A DNA stretch of 22,108 bases. It comes from Clostridia bacterium. GTDB lineage: Bacteria; Bacillota; Clostridia; Oscillospirales; CAG-272. The position numbers were made by a program, and so were the translations under genes. The stretch is from the NCBI GenBank assembly GCA_017457465.1, contig JAFTHJ010000264.1, forward strand, positions 1-22,108, read 5' to 3'. Of the stretch, positions 7,185-14,493 are shown one piece after another. Every line of letters starts with the position of its first letter. Position 1 is the stretch's first letter. The notes beneath the pieces are model-generated. The model had not been told where the DNA came from. It made no database searches and was given only the letters and a program-made list of their open reading frames with translations.

Positions 7185-8435
7185 ATGTCATTGAGAGAAG
7201 AAATAGAGCTGCTCTGTCTTAACGCGAAATCGGCGGCGACCACACTCGCACTTGCCGATACCGACACCAAGAACAGAGCGATACTGAAGATAGCCGAGCT
7301 TCTGGAGAGTAGCGCGGAGGAGATAATTGCCGCGAATCAGAAGGACCTTGAGGCGGCGGTTGAAAACGAAATACCCGCAACTATGATAGACCGACTTTCT
7401 CTTGACGAGGGGCGTATATGCGGAATATGCGCGTCTTTGCGTGAGCTTACTCTGCTCGAGGACCCTGTGGGCAAGGGCGAGAGCTGGACACGTCCGTCGG
7501 GAATTGAGATATCAAGAGTGCGTGTGCCTCTCGGTGTCGTGGCTATAATTTACGAGGCGCGTCCCAACGTGACTGTCGATTCGGCGGCTCTCTGCATTAA
7601 GACGGGAAATGCCGTGGTTCTCCGCGGCGGCAAGGAGGCGATAAACACCAACACGGTGCTTGTCTCCATTATGAAGGAGGCGCTTGAGGAGTGCGGAATA
7701 AACCCACACGCGGTGGGACTTGTTCACTCGGTCGAGCGAGAGAGCGCGAATATACTTATGACTATGAGGGGATATATAGACGTGCTTATCCCGCGAGGCG
7801 GAAAGGGACTTATTAAGAGCGTGACCGAGAACGCTACCGTTCCCGTTATCGAGACAGGGGCGGGAAACTGTCACCTTTATGTTGACGAGAGCGCCGATAT
7901 TGAAATGGCGATAAAGATAGCGATAAACGCGAAATGCTCACGCCCGTCTGTCTGCAACGCGATTGAGACGATGCTGGTTCACGCGAGTATAGCGCCGAAA
8001 TTTTTGCCCAAGTTTGCGAGTGCGGCAAAGGAGAACGGCGTTGAGATAAGAGGCTGCGCGAAGACAAAGGTGCTTATCCCTGACGCAAAGTCTGCCGAGG
8101 AGGAGGACTACGCTACCGAGTACAACGACTATATTCTGGCGGTGAAGGTGGTGAACACGGTATCCGAGGCTATCGACCACATCAACCGATACAGTACGGC
8201 GCACAGTGAGGCGATAGTCACGCAGAGTGACGAGGCGGCAAGTAAGTTCCTTGATGAGGTGAATTCGGCGGCTGTTTATGTGAATGCCTCAACGAGATTT
8301 ACCGACGGAGGCGAGTTCGGCTTCGGAGCGGAGATAGGAATATCGACACAGAAGCTTCACGTCAGAGGTCCTATGGGACTTCCCGCGTTGACCACCGAGA
8401 AATATCTTATAAAGGGAAACGGAAGTATTAGATGA
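7185..8435 (+). CDS. proA: Gamma-glutamyl phosphate reductase (glutamate-5-semialdehyde dehydrogenase)
   Basis: ProA reduces gamma-glutamyl phosphate with NADPH to glutamate semialdehyde, the second step of proline synthesis. The 416-residue protein matches family length. It shows VPLGVVAIIYEARPNVTVD (114-132), VVLRGGKEAINTN (144-156), DVLIPRGGKGLI (199-210), ETGAGNCHLYVD (223-234) and the catalytic Cys257 in RPSVCNAIETMLV. The end is MGLPALTTEKYLIKGNGSIR. ATG at 7185 fits family starts and follows AAAGGATGG; an upstream in-frame ATG at 7128 lies inside the preceding gene. The stop overlaps the next start (ATGA, 8432-8435). proB, which normally accompanies proA, is not in the window. Confidence 0.97.
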   Translation: MSLREEIELLCLNAKSAATTLALADTDTKNRAILKIAELLESSAEEIIAANQKDLEAAVENEIPATMIDRLSLDEGRICGICASLRELTLLEDPVGKGESWTRPSGIEISRVRVPLGVVAIIYEARPNVTVDSAALCIKTGNAVVLRGGKEAINTNTVLVSIMKEALEECGINPHAVGLVHSVERESANILMTMRGYIDVLIPRGGKGLIKSVTENATVPVIETGAGNCHLYVDESADIEMAIKIAINAKCSRPSVCNAIETMLVHASIAPKFLPKFASAAKENGVEIRGCAKTKVLIPDAKSAEEEDYATEYNDYILAVKVVNTVSEAIDHINRYSTAHSEAIVTQSDEAASKFLDEVNSAAVYVNASTRFTDGGEFGFGAEIGISTQKLHVRGPMGLPALTTEKYLIKGNGSIR

Positions 8436-8974
8436 TGAAGATTTTGATTGCGTCCGATATACACGGAGATTTTGAGTGCGCCTCAAGGCTGGTGGAGGCA
8501 TACCGCGCCTCGGGAGCCGAGCGGCTTGTGCTTCTCGGAGATATCCTCTATCACGGGCCGAGAAACGACCTGCCTACGGGATATGCTCCAAAGCGGGTGA
8601 TAGAGCTGCTGAATCCGCTGAAGAACGAGATATTGTGCGTGAGGGGAAACTGCGACACCGAGGTTGACCAGATGGTTCTGGATTTCCCGATTCTCGCCGA
8701 TTACGCGTGGCTCTCTCTTGACGGTCTCTCTGTCTTTGCGACTCACGGTCATAAGTTCGACAAGTCTAATCCGCCGCCTCTTAAAGAGGGGGATATTCTG
8801 CTCTGCGGACATACCCATATTCCCGCGGCGGAAAGCTTTGGTAACGGCAATTTTTATATTAATCCCGGCTCGGTGTCAATACCGAAAAACGGCTCGGAAA
8901 AGAGCTATATAATCTACGAGAACAGAGAATTTACATTCTGCACCCTCGACGGCGCGGTGTATTATAATTTATAA
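8432..8974 (+). CDS. yfcE: YfcE/MJ0936-family metallophosphodiesterase
   Basis: These small calcineurin-like phosphoesterases hydrolyse model phosphodiesters; the physiological substrate is not established. The 180-residue protein has the full two-metal motif set: Asp9 and His11 in IASDIHGD, Asp37 in LLGDILYHGPRN, Asn73 in RGNCD, His105 in FATHGHK, and His127/His129 in LLCGHTHIP, followed by INPGSVSIPK typical of the YfcE branch. It is translationally coupled to proA by an ATGA overlap. The start could be Met1 or Met2 (ATGATG). It ends the operon; a hairpin repeat begins about 20 bases after its stop. Confidence 0.92.
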   Translation: MMKILIASDIHGDFECASRLVEAYRASGAERLVLLGDILYHGPRNDLPTGYAPKRVIELLNPLKNEILCVRGNCDTEVDQMVLDFPILADYAWLSLDGLSVFATHGHKFDKSNPPPLKEGDILLCGHTHIPAAESFGNGNFYINPGSVSIPKNGSEKSYIIYENREFTFCTLDGAVYYNL

Positions 8975-8992
8975 ATATAGGGATGAGATAAC

Positions 8993-9086
8993 GCGCGGGG
9001 GACTTTTGCAAAAGTCCCCCTCGCGCTCCCCTCAAAAACTTTAAAGCTGGGTTTGGACTAACCCATTCTGTCTTCTTTGATTTTTT
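8993..9086 (+). repeat. Dispersed hairpin repeat, copy A
   Basis: An 11-bp perfect hairpin, GGGGGACTTTT (8997-9007) with AAAAGTCCCCC (9010-9020), is followed by TCGCGCTCCCCT, an AAA tract, CTTTAAAG and CTAACCCATTCTGT. The same order of blocks recurs at 13058-13148 with small changes, so this is a repeat family and not a one-off terminator. No T-run follows the stem, although it might still end yfcE transcription. It faces a diverged inverted copy at 9127-9193. Confidence 0.75.
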
Positions 9087-9126
9087 GTTTTAGGACCATT
9101 GTGGAGACCAATACACTTGAAGCCCG

Positions 9127-9193
9127 TTTAAGTTTTTTGGAGATAGGGGTGCGGGGGAAGAACGCTTTTTTTCAAAAAAGGTTCTTCCCCCGC
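9127..9193 (-). repeat. Diverged inverted copy of the hairpin repeat, downstream of ddl
   Basis: GCGGGGGAAGAAC (9151-9163) pairs perfectly with GTTCTTCCCCCGC (9181-9193). After a bulged G, CTTTTTT (9165-9171) pairs with AAAAAAG (9174-9180), giving about 20 bp. The bases before it (9127-9150, TTTAAGTTTTTTGG then GGGGTGCG) resemble the complement of the tail of copy A. Copies A and C therefore bracket about 200 bp as facing inverted repeats. It lies 10 bases past the ddl stop and may help terminate ddl. Confidence 0.65.
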
Positions 9194-9202
9194 CACTTAA
9201 AT

Positions 9203-10234
9203 TTATCTATTAAATCCCGTCATCGCGATTTGTTCGCAAAGCTCATCGTATCCGATTCCGACTGCCGCCGCTTCCTGTGGGAACAGGCTTGTCGGAGTCA
9301 TTCCCGGCAGAGTGTTTGCTTCAAGACACCAGAATATGCCCTCGCTATCCATAATATAATCAAATCTCGCGTAACCCGAGAGGCGGAGTGCGCCAAACGC
9401 GCGTTTTGTTGCCGCCGCCATAGCCTCGAATTCCGACTCGCTAATCGGAGCGGGGCAGATTTCGGTAGTTGCGCCCTTTTGATATTTGTTTTTATAATCG
9501 TAAAAGCCCTGCTTTGGGATTATCTCCACGGGGGGCAACACTCTGCCCTCGAGAATGCCGCAGGTGAACTCTCTGCCGCATATCTTTTTCTCGACTATAA
9601 CATTCGCTTCAAAGCGCTTTGCCTCCGCAAACGCCGCCTTAAGCTCCTCGCGGTTGTTCACAAGCGAGATACCCACGCTTGAGCCGCCGCCCACGGGCTT
9701 TACCACGCAGGGAAGCCCTATATGGGATATTATTTTTTCCTCGTCGTAATCAAGCGCCGAGCAGTATATCCACTCGGGAGTTGTGACACCCGCGTCGCGC
9801 AGCATTCTTTTGGCGAGGTCCTTATCCATAGCGAGCAGACTTCCCACATATCCCGAGCCTGTATATTTTATTCCGAAATTATCGAGCGTCGCCTGAAGCT
9901 GACCGTTTTCTCCCATAGCGCCGTGAAGCGCGATATAGACCACGTCGGCTATACGGCAAAGCTCAAGCACTCCACCTCCGATAAGCTCACGGCGTCCGCC
10001 GTTTGCGGCAATTAGCGCTTCAAGGTCGGGGATATCTTCGGATACCGAGAAGGCCTTATGCTGCTCGGAGGTGAACATATCGTGAGGGTTTTCGGTAAGC
10101 TCAACTCCCTCGTATATATCTACCATAAGCACCTTGTGTCCGCGGCGCTTAAGCGCCGCCGAGATGAGACTGCCCGAGGAGAGCGAGACGTTTCGCTCGG
10201 GGGAAAGTCCTCCCGCAAGAACAAGAATATTCAA
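9203..10234 (-). CDS. ddl: D-alanine--D-alanine ligase
   Basis: Ddl makes D-Ala-D-Ala for the peptidoglycan pentapeptide, using ATP. The 343-residue protein shows an N-terminal LAGGLSPERNVSLSSG, IALHGAMGENGQLQATLD near residue 105, TGSGYVGSLLAMDK, the ATP-grasp core CVVKPVGGGSSVGIS, and the C-terminal EANTLPGMTPTSLFP. The omega-loop segment FYDYKNKY keeps the Tyr associated with D-Ala rather than D-lactate in the second position. The start is TTG at 10234, with AGGAGA about eight bases before it; no ATG fits the conserved N-terminus. It follows prmC by 60 bases in the same direction and is probably cotranscribed with it. Confidence 0.96.
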   Translation of the reverse strand: MNILVLAGGLSPERNVSLSSGSLISAALKRRGHKVLMVDIYEGVELTENPHDMFTSEQHKAFSVSEDIPDLEALIAANGGRRELIGGGVLELCRIADVVYIALHGAMGENGQLQATLDNFGIKYTGSGYVGSLLAMDKDLAKRMLRDAGVTTPEWIYCSALDYDEEKIISHIGLPCVVKPVGGGSSVGISLVNNREELKAAFAEAKRFEANVIVEKKICGREFTCGILEGRVLPPVEIIPKQGFYDYKNKYQKGATTEICPAPISESEFEAMAAATKRAFGALRLSGYARFDYIMDSEGIFWCLEANTLPGMTPTSLFPQEAAAVGIGYDELCEQIAMTGFNR

Positions 10235-10294
10235 AACTCTATCTCCTATCGTATGTATTCAGTATATTATATGCGTATTGTCGCGAAAATGCCG

Positions 10295-11116
10295 TCAGAC
10301 TTTGTGAAGATAAGCGACTCTGTCGTTTCCGCCGTAATCCTTGTATATCTCGCAGAGATATCCGCATTCACGTGCTATCGTTGAGACGGAATCCGCCTGG
10401 TCGTAGCCTATTTCAAAGAGCATTATGCCGTCCTTGTTGAGGTATCTTCCGTAGACCGAGATTATCTGTCGGTAGAAGTCAAGTCCGTCGGCTCCGCCGT
10501 CAAGCGCGGCGATAGGCTCAAATGAAAGCTCGGGGTCGAGAAGCGCCACCTGCTCGGAGGTGATATAGGGCGGATTTGAGATGATACAGTCAAAGCTTCC
10601 CAGCTCTTCCATAAATGAGGGCGAGAATACGTCCGCCGTGAGAAGTCCGAGTCGGTCTCCGACACCGTTCTGCTCGGCGTTCTCCCCCGCTATTTCAACT
10701 GTTTCGGGGAAAAGGTCGACCGCTACCGCCTTACAGTCGGGACGAGCCGCGAGTGTGGATATAGCCACGCATCCGCTTCCCGTGCATAGGTCGATAAATC
10801 TTGCCTTTTCGGGCAGGAGCTTCACAGCCGTCTCCACCAGTATCTCGGTATCCTGTCTCGGTATGAGCGTATGCTCGTTCACGAGATAGCTCTCGTGGCA
10901 GAACTCCCATATTCCCAGAATATACTGGAGAGGATAGTGGGAGCGCCTTTTTATAACGGCGGCGTCAAGCTCATCGGACACGAAGTCCTCGTTTAAGCGC
11001 TTGAAAAGCTCTACCTTGCTTATATTGCAGAAGCGGCATATCAGCATTGCCGCCTCGGCTCTGTTATTTTCGATATCCGCTTCAGCCAGCAGATTACATA
11101 TCTCGTTATACGTCAT
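10295..11116 (-). CDS. prmC: Peptide chain release factor N5-glutamine methyltransferase
   Basis: PrmC methylates the Gln of the GGQ motif in release factors RF1 and RF2 using S-adenosylmethionine. The 273-residue protein has the N-terminal helical domain with RRSHYPLQYILGIWEF (57-72), then LIPRQDTEILVE (84-95), the SAM-binding motif DLCTGSGCVAI (109-119) and the catalytic NPPY motif (181-184) in CIISNPPYITSEQV. The ATG at 11116 has GGAG at 11124-11127. prmC usually sits beside prfA; here the next gene on its strand is ddl. Confidence 0.95.
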   Translation of the reverse strand: MTYNEICNLLAEADIENNRAEAAMLICRFCNISKVELFKRLNEDFVSDELDAAVIKRRSHYPLQYILGIWEFCHESYLVNEHTLIPRQDTEILVETAVKLLPEKARFIDLCTGSGCVAISTLAARPDCKAVAVDLFPETVEIAGENAEQNGVGDRLGLLTADVFSPSFMEELGSFDCIISNPPYITSEQVALLDPELSFEPIAALDGGADGLDFYRQIISVYGRYLNKDGIMLFEIGYDQADSVSTIARECGYLCEIYKDYGGNDRVAYLHKV

Positions 11117-11153
11117 AATATCTCTCCGTCCGCGTCATTTGGTAACGAATAAT

Positions 11154-11162
11154 ATTATAACA
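11154..11162 (-). promoter_or_regulatory. Extended -10 promoter of prmC-ddl
   Basis: On the minus strand TGT is followed directly by TATAAT (11154-11159), an extended -10, about 40 bases upstream of the prmC start. I see no good -35 at 16-18 bases, which is common for extended -10 promoters. The rest of 11163-11249 is very AT-rich and has no other recognisable element. Confidence 0.55.
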
Positions 11163-11249
11163 GATTTTTTCTCCAAAAGGAAGAGCTTATTTAATTTTTA
11201 TTGCAGAATTTTAACAAAAAGAAAATTTATAAAAAAATTATTTTTTATA

Positions 11250-11277
11250 TTGATTTTTGGCGAAAATATGTTATACT
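11250..11277 (+). promoter_or_regulatory. Promoter of the small acidic membrane protein gene
   Basis: TTGATT (11250-11255), a 16-base spacer and TATACT (11272-11277) preceded by TGT (extended -10) lie 42 bases before the ATG at 11320. It is divergent from the prmC promoter. Confidence 0.65.
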
Positions 11278-11319
11278 ATATGTAGTAACTAAAAAATTTT
11301 TATTCAGGAGGATATAAAA

Positions 11320-11544
11320 ATGAAATTGTTCAAGAAAAAGACAAACTACGGCAAGATAATTGCTATCACGCTCGCTGCTGTTGCAGGTGCTTGTGCTGTT
11401 GCTTTCGTTATCTACAAGCTCGTTAAGAAGTACACAGAGGATCTCGACTATGATTGCGACGATCTCCTTGACGAGTGCGACGAGTGCGATCTTGCTATCG
11501 AGGAAGCTGACGAGGAAGAGTGCTGCTGCGCAGACGCTGAATAA
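11320..11544 (+). CDS. Small single-span membrane protein with acidic, cysteine-rich tail
   Basis: I do not recognise a named family. The 74-residue product has a basic start (MKLFKKKTNYGK), one hydrophobic segment (about residues 13-34) and a juxtamembrane KLVKKY. The tail from residue 40 is very acidic: 19 of 35 residues are Asp or Glu. Cysteines fall at 46, 53, 56 and 68-70, including CDEC and CCC; a further Cys25 lies in the membrane segment. By the positive-inside rule the basic N-terminus would be cytoplasmic, but a basic stretch also follows the span, so topology is unclear. It is a real gene: AGGAGG stands eight bases before the ATG, with a promoter upstream. mnmE follows by 99 bases. 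A metal-binding role would be inference only. Confidence 0.85.
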   Translation: MKLFKKKTNYGKIIAITLAAVAGACAVAFVIYKLVKKYTEDLDYDCDDLLDECDECDLAIEEADEEECCCADAE

Positions 11545-11570
11545 TCCTGTGTCGGAAAATTCCGAAGAAA

Positions 11571-11605
11571 GAGGGGAAGAATGGGGAGTGCCTGTTCTTC
11601 CCCTC
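11571..11605 (+). other. Hairpin between the small protein gene and mnmE
   Basis: GAGGGGAAGAA (11571-11581) and TTCTTCCCCTC (11595-11605) form an 11-bp perfect stem with a 13-base loop. Only AACTCCTGTAAAAAAGTTTTA follows, so an intrinsic terminator is doubtful. It may tune how much mnmE is read through from the upstream promoter. The core resembles the hairpins at 3291-3331 and 9151-9193. Confidence 0.55.
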
Positions 11606-11643
11606 AACTCCTGTAAAAAAGTTTTATTGAAATCGGAGATAAT

Positions 11644-13038
11644 ATGAAGATATTTGACACCATAGCGGCGGTCAGCACCCCGCCCGGCAAGGGGGGCGTT
11701 GCCCTCATAAGAATATCGGGGGCGGAGGCGCTGCGGATAGCCGACACGGTTTTTGAGCCTATGTGCGGCAAACGGCTTTCGGAGGTTCAGGCGAACCGTG
11801 TGCTTTACGGAAATATTTACGAAACAGAGCCGAACGGCAAACGCGTACTTATTGACGACGGAATGGCGGTATATTTCAAGGCGCCTCACTCCTTCACGGG
11901 CGAGGATACCGTTGAGCTGACCTGTCACGGCGGAGCGCTTGTGACGCGTTGTGTTCTGACGGCGATACTCGGCGCGGGAGCAAGAGCGGCGGAGGCGGGA
12001 GAGTTCACTCGCAGAGCCTTCCTTGCGGGAAAGCTTGATTTAAGTGAAGCCGAGGCACTTGGAAATCTGCTTGAGGCGAAGAATATAAATCAGCTGAAGC
12101 TTGCCGGAGGCGGTATGCGCGGAGCGCTGACGAAAAAGACGGTTCCGTTATATGAATCGTTGAGGGCAATGCTCTCGAGTATATACGCGAAAATAGATTT
12201 TCCCGACGAGGACCTCGCGGAGATGACAGAGGAGCAGATGCTTACTACGCTTGAGGGGATTCTCGGGCGCATAGAGAGTCTTGCTGCGACATACAGAACA
12301 GGACGAGCTGTGAACGAGGGCATAAGGACTGTAATCTGCGGTCGCACAAACGCGGGAAAAAGCTCGGTATACAACCGTCTGACGGGTGACGAGTCGGCGA
12401 TAGTGACAGATATAGAGGGAACGACGAGAGATATACTCAAGGAGACGGTGGCGCTTGGCAGAACCACTCTGCGGATATGTGACACGGCGGGGCTTCGTCA
12501 GACAGATGACCGAGTAGAGAGCATAGGAATAGAGAGGGCGATTGCCGAGATAGAGGCGGCGGAGCTTGTACTTGCCGTCTTTGACTCCTCCAAGGAGCTT
12601 TCGGAGGCGGACAGAGATTTGATTGAGCGTCTTCGCGCTCTGGAGTGTCCCGTTATTGCTCTGCTGAACAAGTCCGACATTGATGTATCGTCGGATATGT
12701 CGCTCATAGAGGAGAGCTTTGTGAACACGCTCTCTGTGAGCGCCAAGGACGGAGACGGCTTTGAGCGTCTTGCGGAGCTTGTGGAGTCTATGTTTATTGA
12801 CGGTGGACTTGATTTGTCCTCGGATGCGGTAGTTGCCGACGCGCGGCAGTATGCCGCGCTTGTGAGGGCGGCAGAGTCGATAAGAGTAGCTTTGTCGGCG
12901 CTCCGAGGAGGACTTTCACTCGACCTTTGCTGTATAGATATAGAGTCGGCAATGCAGTCACTCGGTGAGCTTGAGGGCAGAGAGGTCGGCGAGGATATCG
13001 TAAGCGAAATCTTCTCGAAGTTCTGTGTAGGAAAGTAA
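11644..13038 (+). CDS. mnmE: tRNA modification GTPase MnmE
   Basis: With MnmG, MnmE adds aminomethyl or carboxymethylaminomethyl groups to wobble uridine 34 of certain tRNAs. The 464-residue protein has the folate-binding N-terminal domain starting IFDTIAAVSTPPGKGGVALI, GEFTRRAFLAGKLDLSEAEA (119-138), a helical domain with the inserted G domain, and the C-terminal FCVGK with catalytic Cys461. G motifs: GRTNAGKSS (233-241), EGTTRD (258-263), DTAG (280-283) and NKSD. GGAG lies a few bases before the ATG. mnmG is not in view. It may share the transcript that begins at 11250-11277. Confidence 0.97.
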   Translation: MKIFDTIAAVSTPPGKGGVALIRISGAEALRIADTVFEPMCGKRLSEVQANRVLYGNIYETEPNGKRVLIDDGMAVYFKAPHSFTGEDTVELTCHGGALVTRCVLTAILGAGARAAEAGEFTRRAFLAGKLDLSEAEALGNLLEAKNINQLKLAGGGMRGALTKKTVPLYESLRAMLSSIYAKIDFPDEDLAEMTEEQMLTTLEGILGRIESLAATYRTGRAVNEGIRTVICGRTNAGKSSVYNRLTGDESAIVTDIEGTTRDILKETVALGRTTLRICDTAGLRQTDDRVESIGIERAIAEIEAAELVLAVFDSSKELSEADRDLIERLRALECPVIALLNKSDIDVSSDMSLIEESFVNTLSVSAKDGDGFERLAELVESMFIDGGLDLSSDAVVADARQYAALVRAAESIRVALSALRGGLSLDLCCIDIESAMQSLGELEGREVGEDIVSEIFSKFCVGK

Positions 13039-13057
13039 TAAAGAGGCGATTATTGTT

Positions 13058-13148
13058 CGAGGGGGGACTTTTTTAAAAAGTCCCCCCTCGCGCTCCCCTT
13101 CAAACCTTTTAAAGCAGGGGAATAGCTAACCCATTTTGTTATTTTTTA
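13058..13148 (+). repeat. Dispersed hairpin repeat, copy B
   Basis: CGAGGGGGGACTTTTT (13058-13073) and AAAAAGTCCCCCCTCG (13075-13090) form an almost continuous 16-bp palindrome starting 19 bases past the mnmE stop. The tail CGCTCCCCTTCAAA, CTTTTAAAGC and CTAACCCATTTTGT matches copy A at 8993-9086 block for block. No T-run follows on either side. The rest of the gap (13149-13247) has one 6-bp hairpin (GGGATG 13155-13160 with CATCCC 13170-13175) and nothing else I can name. Confidence 0.75.
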
Positions 13149-13247
13149 ATCTACGGGATGTCGAGGCGCCATCCCCTACCGAGTGAGGTTAAAAATTACA
13201 CCTTGCGGTTGGGGTGAAGATAGGCTAAATAATTTAATAAACGCGCA

Positions 13248-13808
13248 CTAGCCCTGCTTTTTGAAGTACCCCTGCGGATGAGCGCAGGCGGGGCATATCT
13301 TCGGCGGTTCCTTTGCCGTGACCACAAAGCCGCAATTGAGGCATATCCATTTCGTCTGGTTAGAGTCGGAGGTAAATACCTCGCCGTTTTTGACCTTGCC
13401 GAGGTATTCGAGGTATCGCTCCTCGTGCGCCTTTTCGACAGACGCTATTCTGTCAAAGAGCTGGGCGATGCTTTCAAAGCCCTCCTGTCTTGCCTCCGCG
13501 GCAAACTCGGAATACATAGTCGCCCACTCGAAATGCTCTCCGCCCGCAGCGGCATCGAGATTTTTCTCGGTCGACGACCACCCGCCAAGGCACTTGAACC
13601 ATATCTCGGCGTGTTCCTTTTCGTTATCCGCGGTCTCTGCGAATATTCGCGATATCTCGACGAATCCGTCGGATTTCGCCTTTTCCTCGAACCATTTGTA
13701 GCGCAGGTATGCTTGAGATTCCCCCGAGAGCGCCGTGTGAAGATTGGTTTCTGTTTTCGTTCCCCTCAAGCTTTCCACACCGTTGTCTTTATTTGCGTAA
13801 CTTGCCAT
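13248..13808 (-). CDS. rbr: Rubrerythrin
   Basis: Rubrerythrin is a cytoplasmic NADH-linked peroxidase of anaerobes that protects against hydrogen peroxide and oxygen. The 186-residue protein has the ferritin-like diiron domain: Glu30 in LSGESQAYLRY, Glu63/His66 in DNEKEHAE, the YSEFAAEARQEG helix near 99-110, and Glu125/His128 in SVEKAHEERY. The C-terminal rubredoxin-like Fe(SCys)4 site is ICLNCGF (Cys156, Cys159) and ICPACAHPQ (Cys172, Cys175). All ligands are present. The start is ATG at 13808 with AAGGTGG about ten bases before it; that site is one arm of a long hairpin (13809-13873). It lies 70 bases after the GNAT gene on the same strand. Confidence 0.96.
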   Translation of the reverse strand: MASYANKDNGVESLRGTKTETNLHTALSGESQAYLRYKWFEEKAKSDGFVEISRIFAETADNEKEHAEIWFKCLGGWSSTEKNLDAAAGGEHFEWATMYSEFAAEARQEGFESIAQLFDRIASVEKAHEERYLEYLGKVKNGEVFTSDSNQTKWICLNCGFVVTAKEPPKICPACAHPQGYFKKQG

Positions 13809-13873
13809 AAAAAAACCACCTTTCAGGAAAATATTTTATCTGTACAAATATTTTTACCCCGAAAAGGTGGTTT
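13809..13873 (-). promoter_or_regulatory. Long hairpin plus T7 run covering the rubrerythrin ribosome binding site
   Basis: On the minus strand AAACCACCTTT (13863-13873) pairs with AAAGGTGGTTT (13813-13823); the second arm is the rbr ribosome binding site and runs into seven Ts ending at the ATG. Inside, C-G and G-C pairs continue, then AAAATATTT (13846-13854) pairs with AAATATTTT (13828-13836) around a 9-base loop. About 24 bp can form. This has the shape of an intrinsic terminator for the GNAT gene, and if formed it would hide the rbr start. No convincing separate rbr promoter is visible in the loop. Confidence 0.65.
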
Positions 13874-13878
13874 ATTCC

Positions 13879-14451
13879 TTATTTAGAAAAATCTTTCGCC
13901 AAAATGGCGTATTTTCCTATGGTTCTATAGGCTCCCTTGACGAGCATAGCTTCTCTTGCCGTTCCCTCAAAGGACATACCGAGCTTTTCCATAACTCGTC
14001 TTGAGGCATCATTACCCTCCATAAATCTCGCCTCTATACGGTGAAGCTCAAGCGTCTCAAATCCGAACCGCATAACCTCTTTTGCGGCTTCGGCTGCGAT
14101 TCCCCGTCCGTGATACGCGGGGTTGAGGACATATCCTATCTCTCCGACGTTATTTACCGTATCGATTGAAGCGAACCCGCAGGTGCCTATCATTTTGCCG
14201 CTCTGATTACAGATAAGCGCCCAATCGTAAAAATCTCCGACGGCATATCGGCTCTCGACATATTTCAGATATTCCTCGGTGTAGGCACGGCTTTTATGCG
14301 ACGACCAGAGCAAAAACTCTGTCACGCCGTCCTGTGACGCGTATTCAAACATATCGGTAGCGTCATCTCTCCTCATAGCCCGAAGCGTGAGTCTTTCTGT
14401 CTTTAATGTGGGGATATCCGAAAACACCTTTATCAATTTTTCTCGTTTCAT
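13879..14451 (-). CDS. GNAT-family N-acetyltransferase (RimJ/RimL-like)
   Basis: It is predicted to transfer an acetyl group from acetyl-CoA to an amine; the RimJ/RimL branch includes ribosomal protein N-terminal acetyltransferases, but many members act on other targets. The 190-residue protein has ETERLTLRAMRRDDATDMF-type entry (LKTERLTLRAM near residue 16), then GEIGYVLNPAYHGRGIAAEA (about 103-122) holding the acetyl-CoA pyrophosphate-binding loop, and NDASRRVMEKLGMSFEG (about 147-163), the usual C-terminal signature. The ribosome binding site before ATG 14451 is weak (GAGAGG at longer distance). A strong promoter is at 14494-14522. Rubrerythrin follows. The substrate is unknown. Confidence 0.9.
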   Translation of the reverse strand: MKREKLIKVFSDIPTLKTERLTLRAMRRDDATDMFEYASQDGVTEFLLWSSHKSRAYTEEYLKYVESRYAVGDFYDWALICNQSGKMIGTCGFASIDTVNNVGEIGYVLNPAYHGRGIAAEAAKEVMRFGFETLELHRIEARFMEGNDASRRVMEKLGMSFEGTAREAMLVKGAYRTIGKYAILAKDFSK

Positions 14452-14493
14452 CTGTCTGCCGCCTCTCGGTCGTTTTTGCTTTCACTGTATTTC

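Noticed and set aside
9077..9682. 201-codon open frame on the plus strand across the repeat and ddl
   Set aside because: It runs through a hairpin repeat and is antisense to ddl, with no family resemblance.
10142..10159. Perfect 18-base palindrome GCGGCGCTTAAGCGCCGC
   Set aside because: It lies in the ddl coding region and is explained by the codons for SAALKRR; no sign of a regulatory role.
13278..13886. 202-codon open frame opposite rubrerythrin
   Set aside because: Antisense shadow; the minus strand encodes a complete rubrerythrin with all metal ligands.
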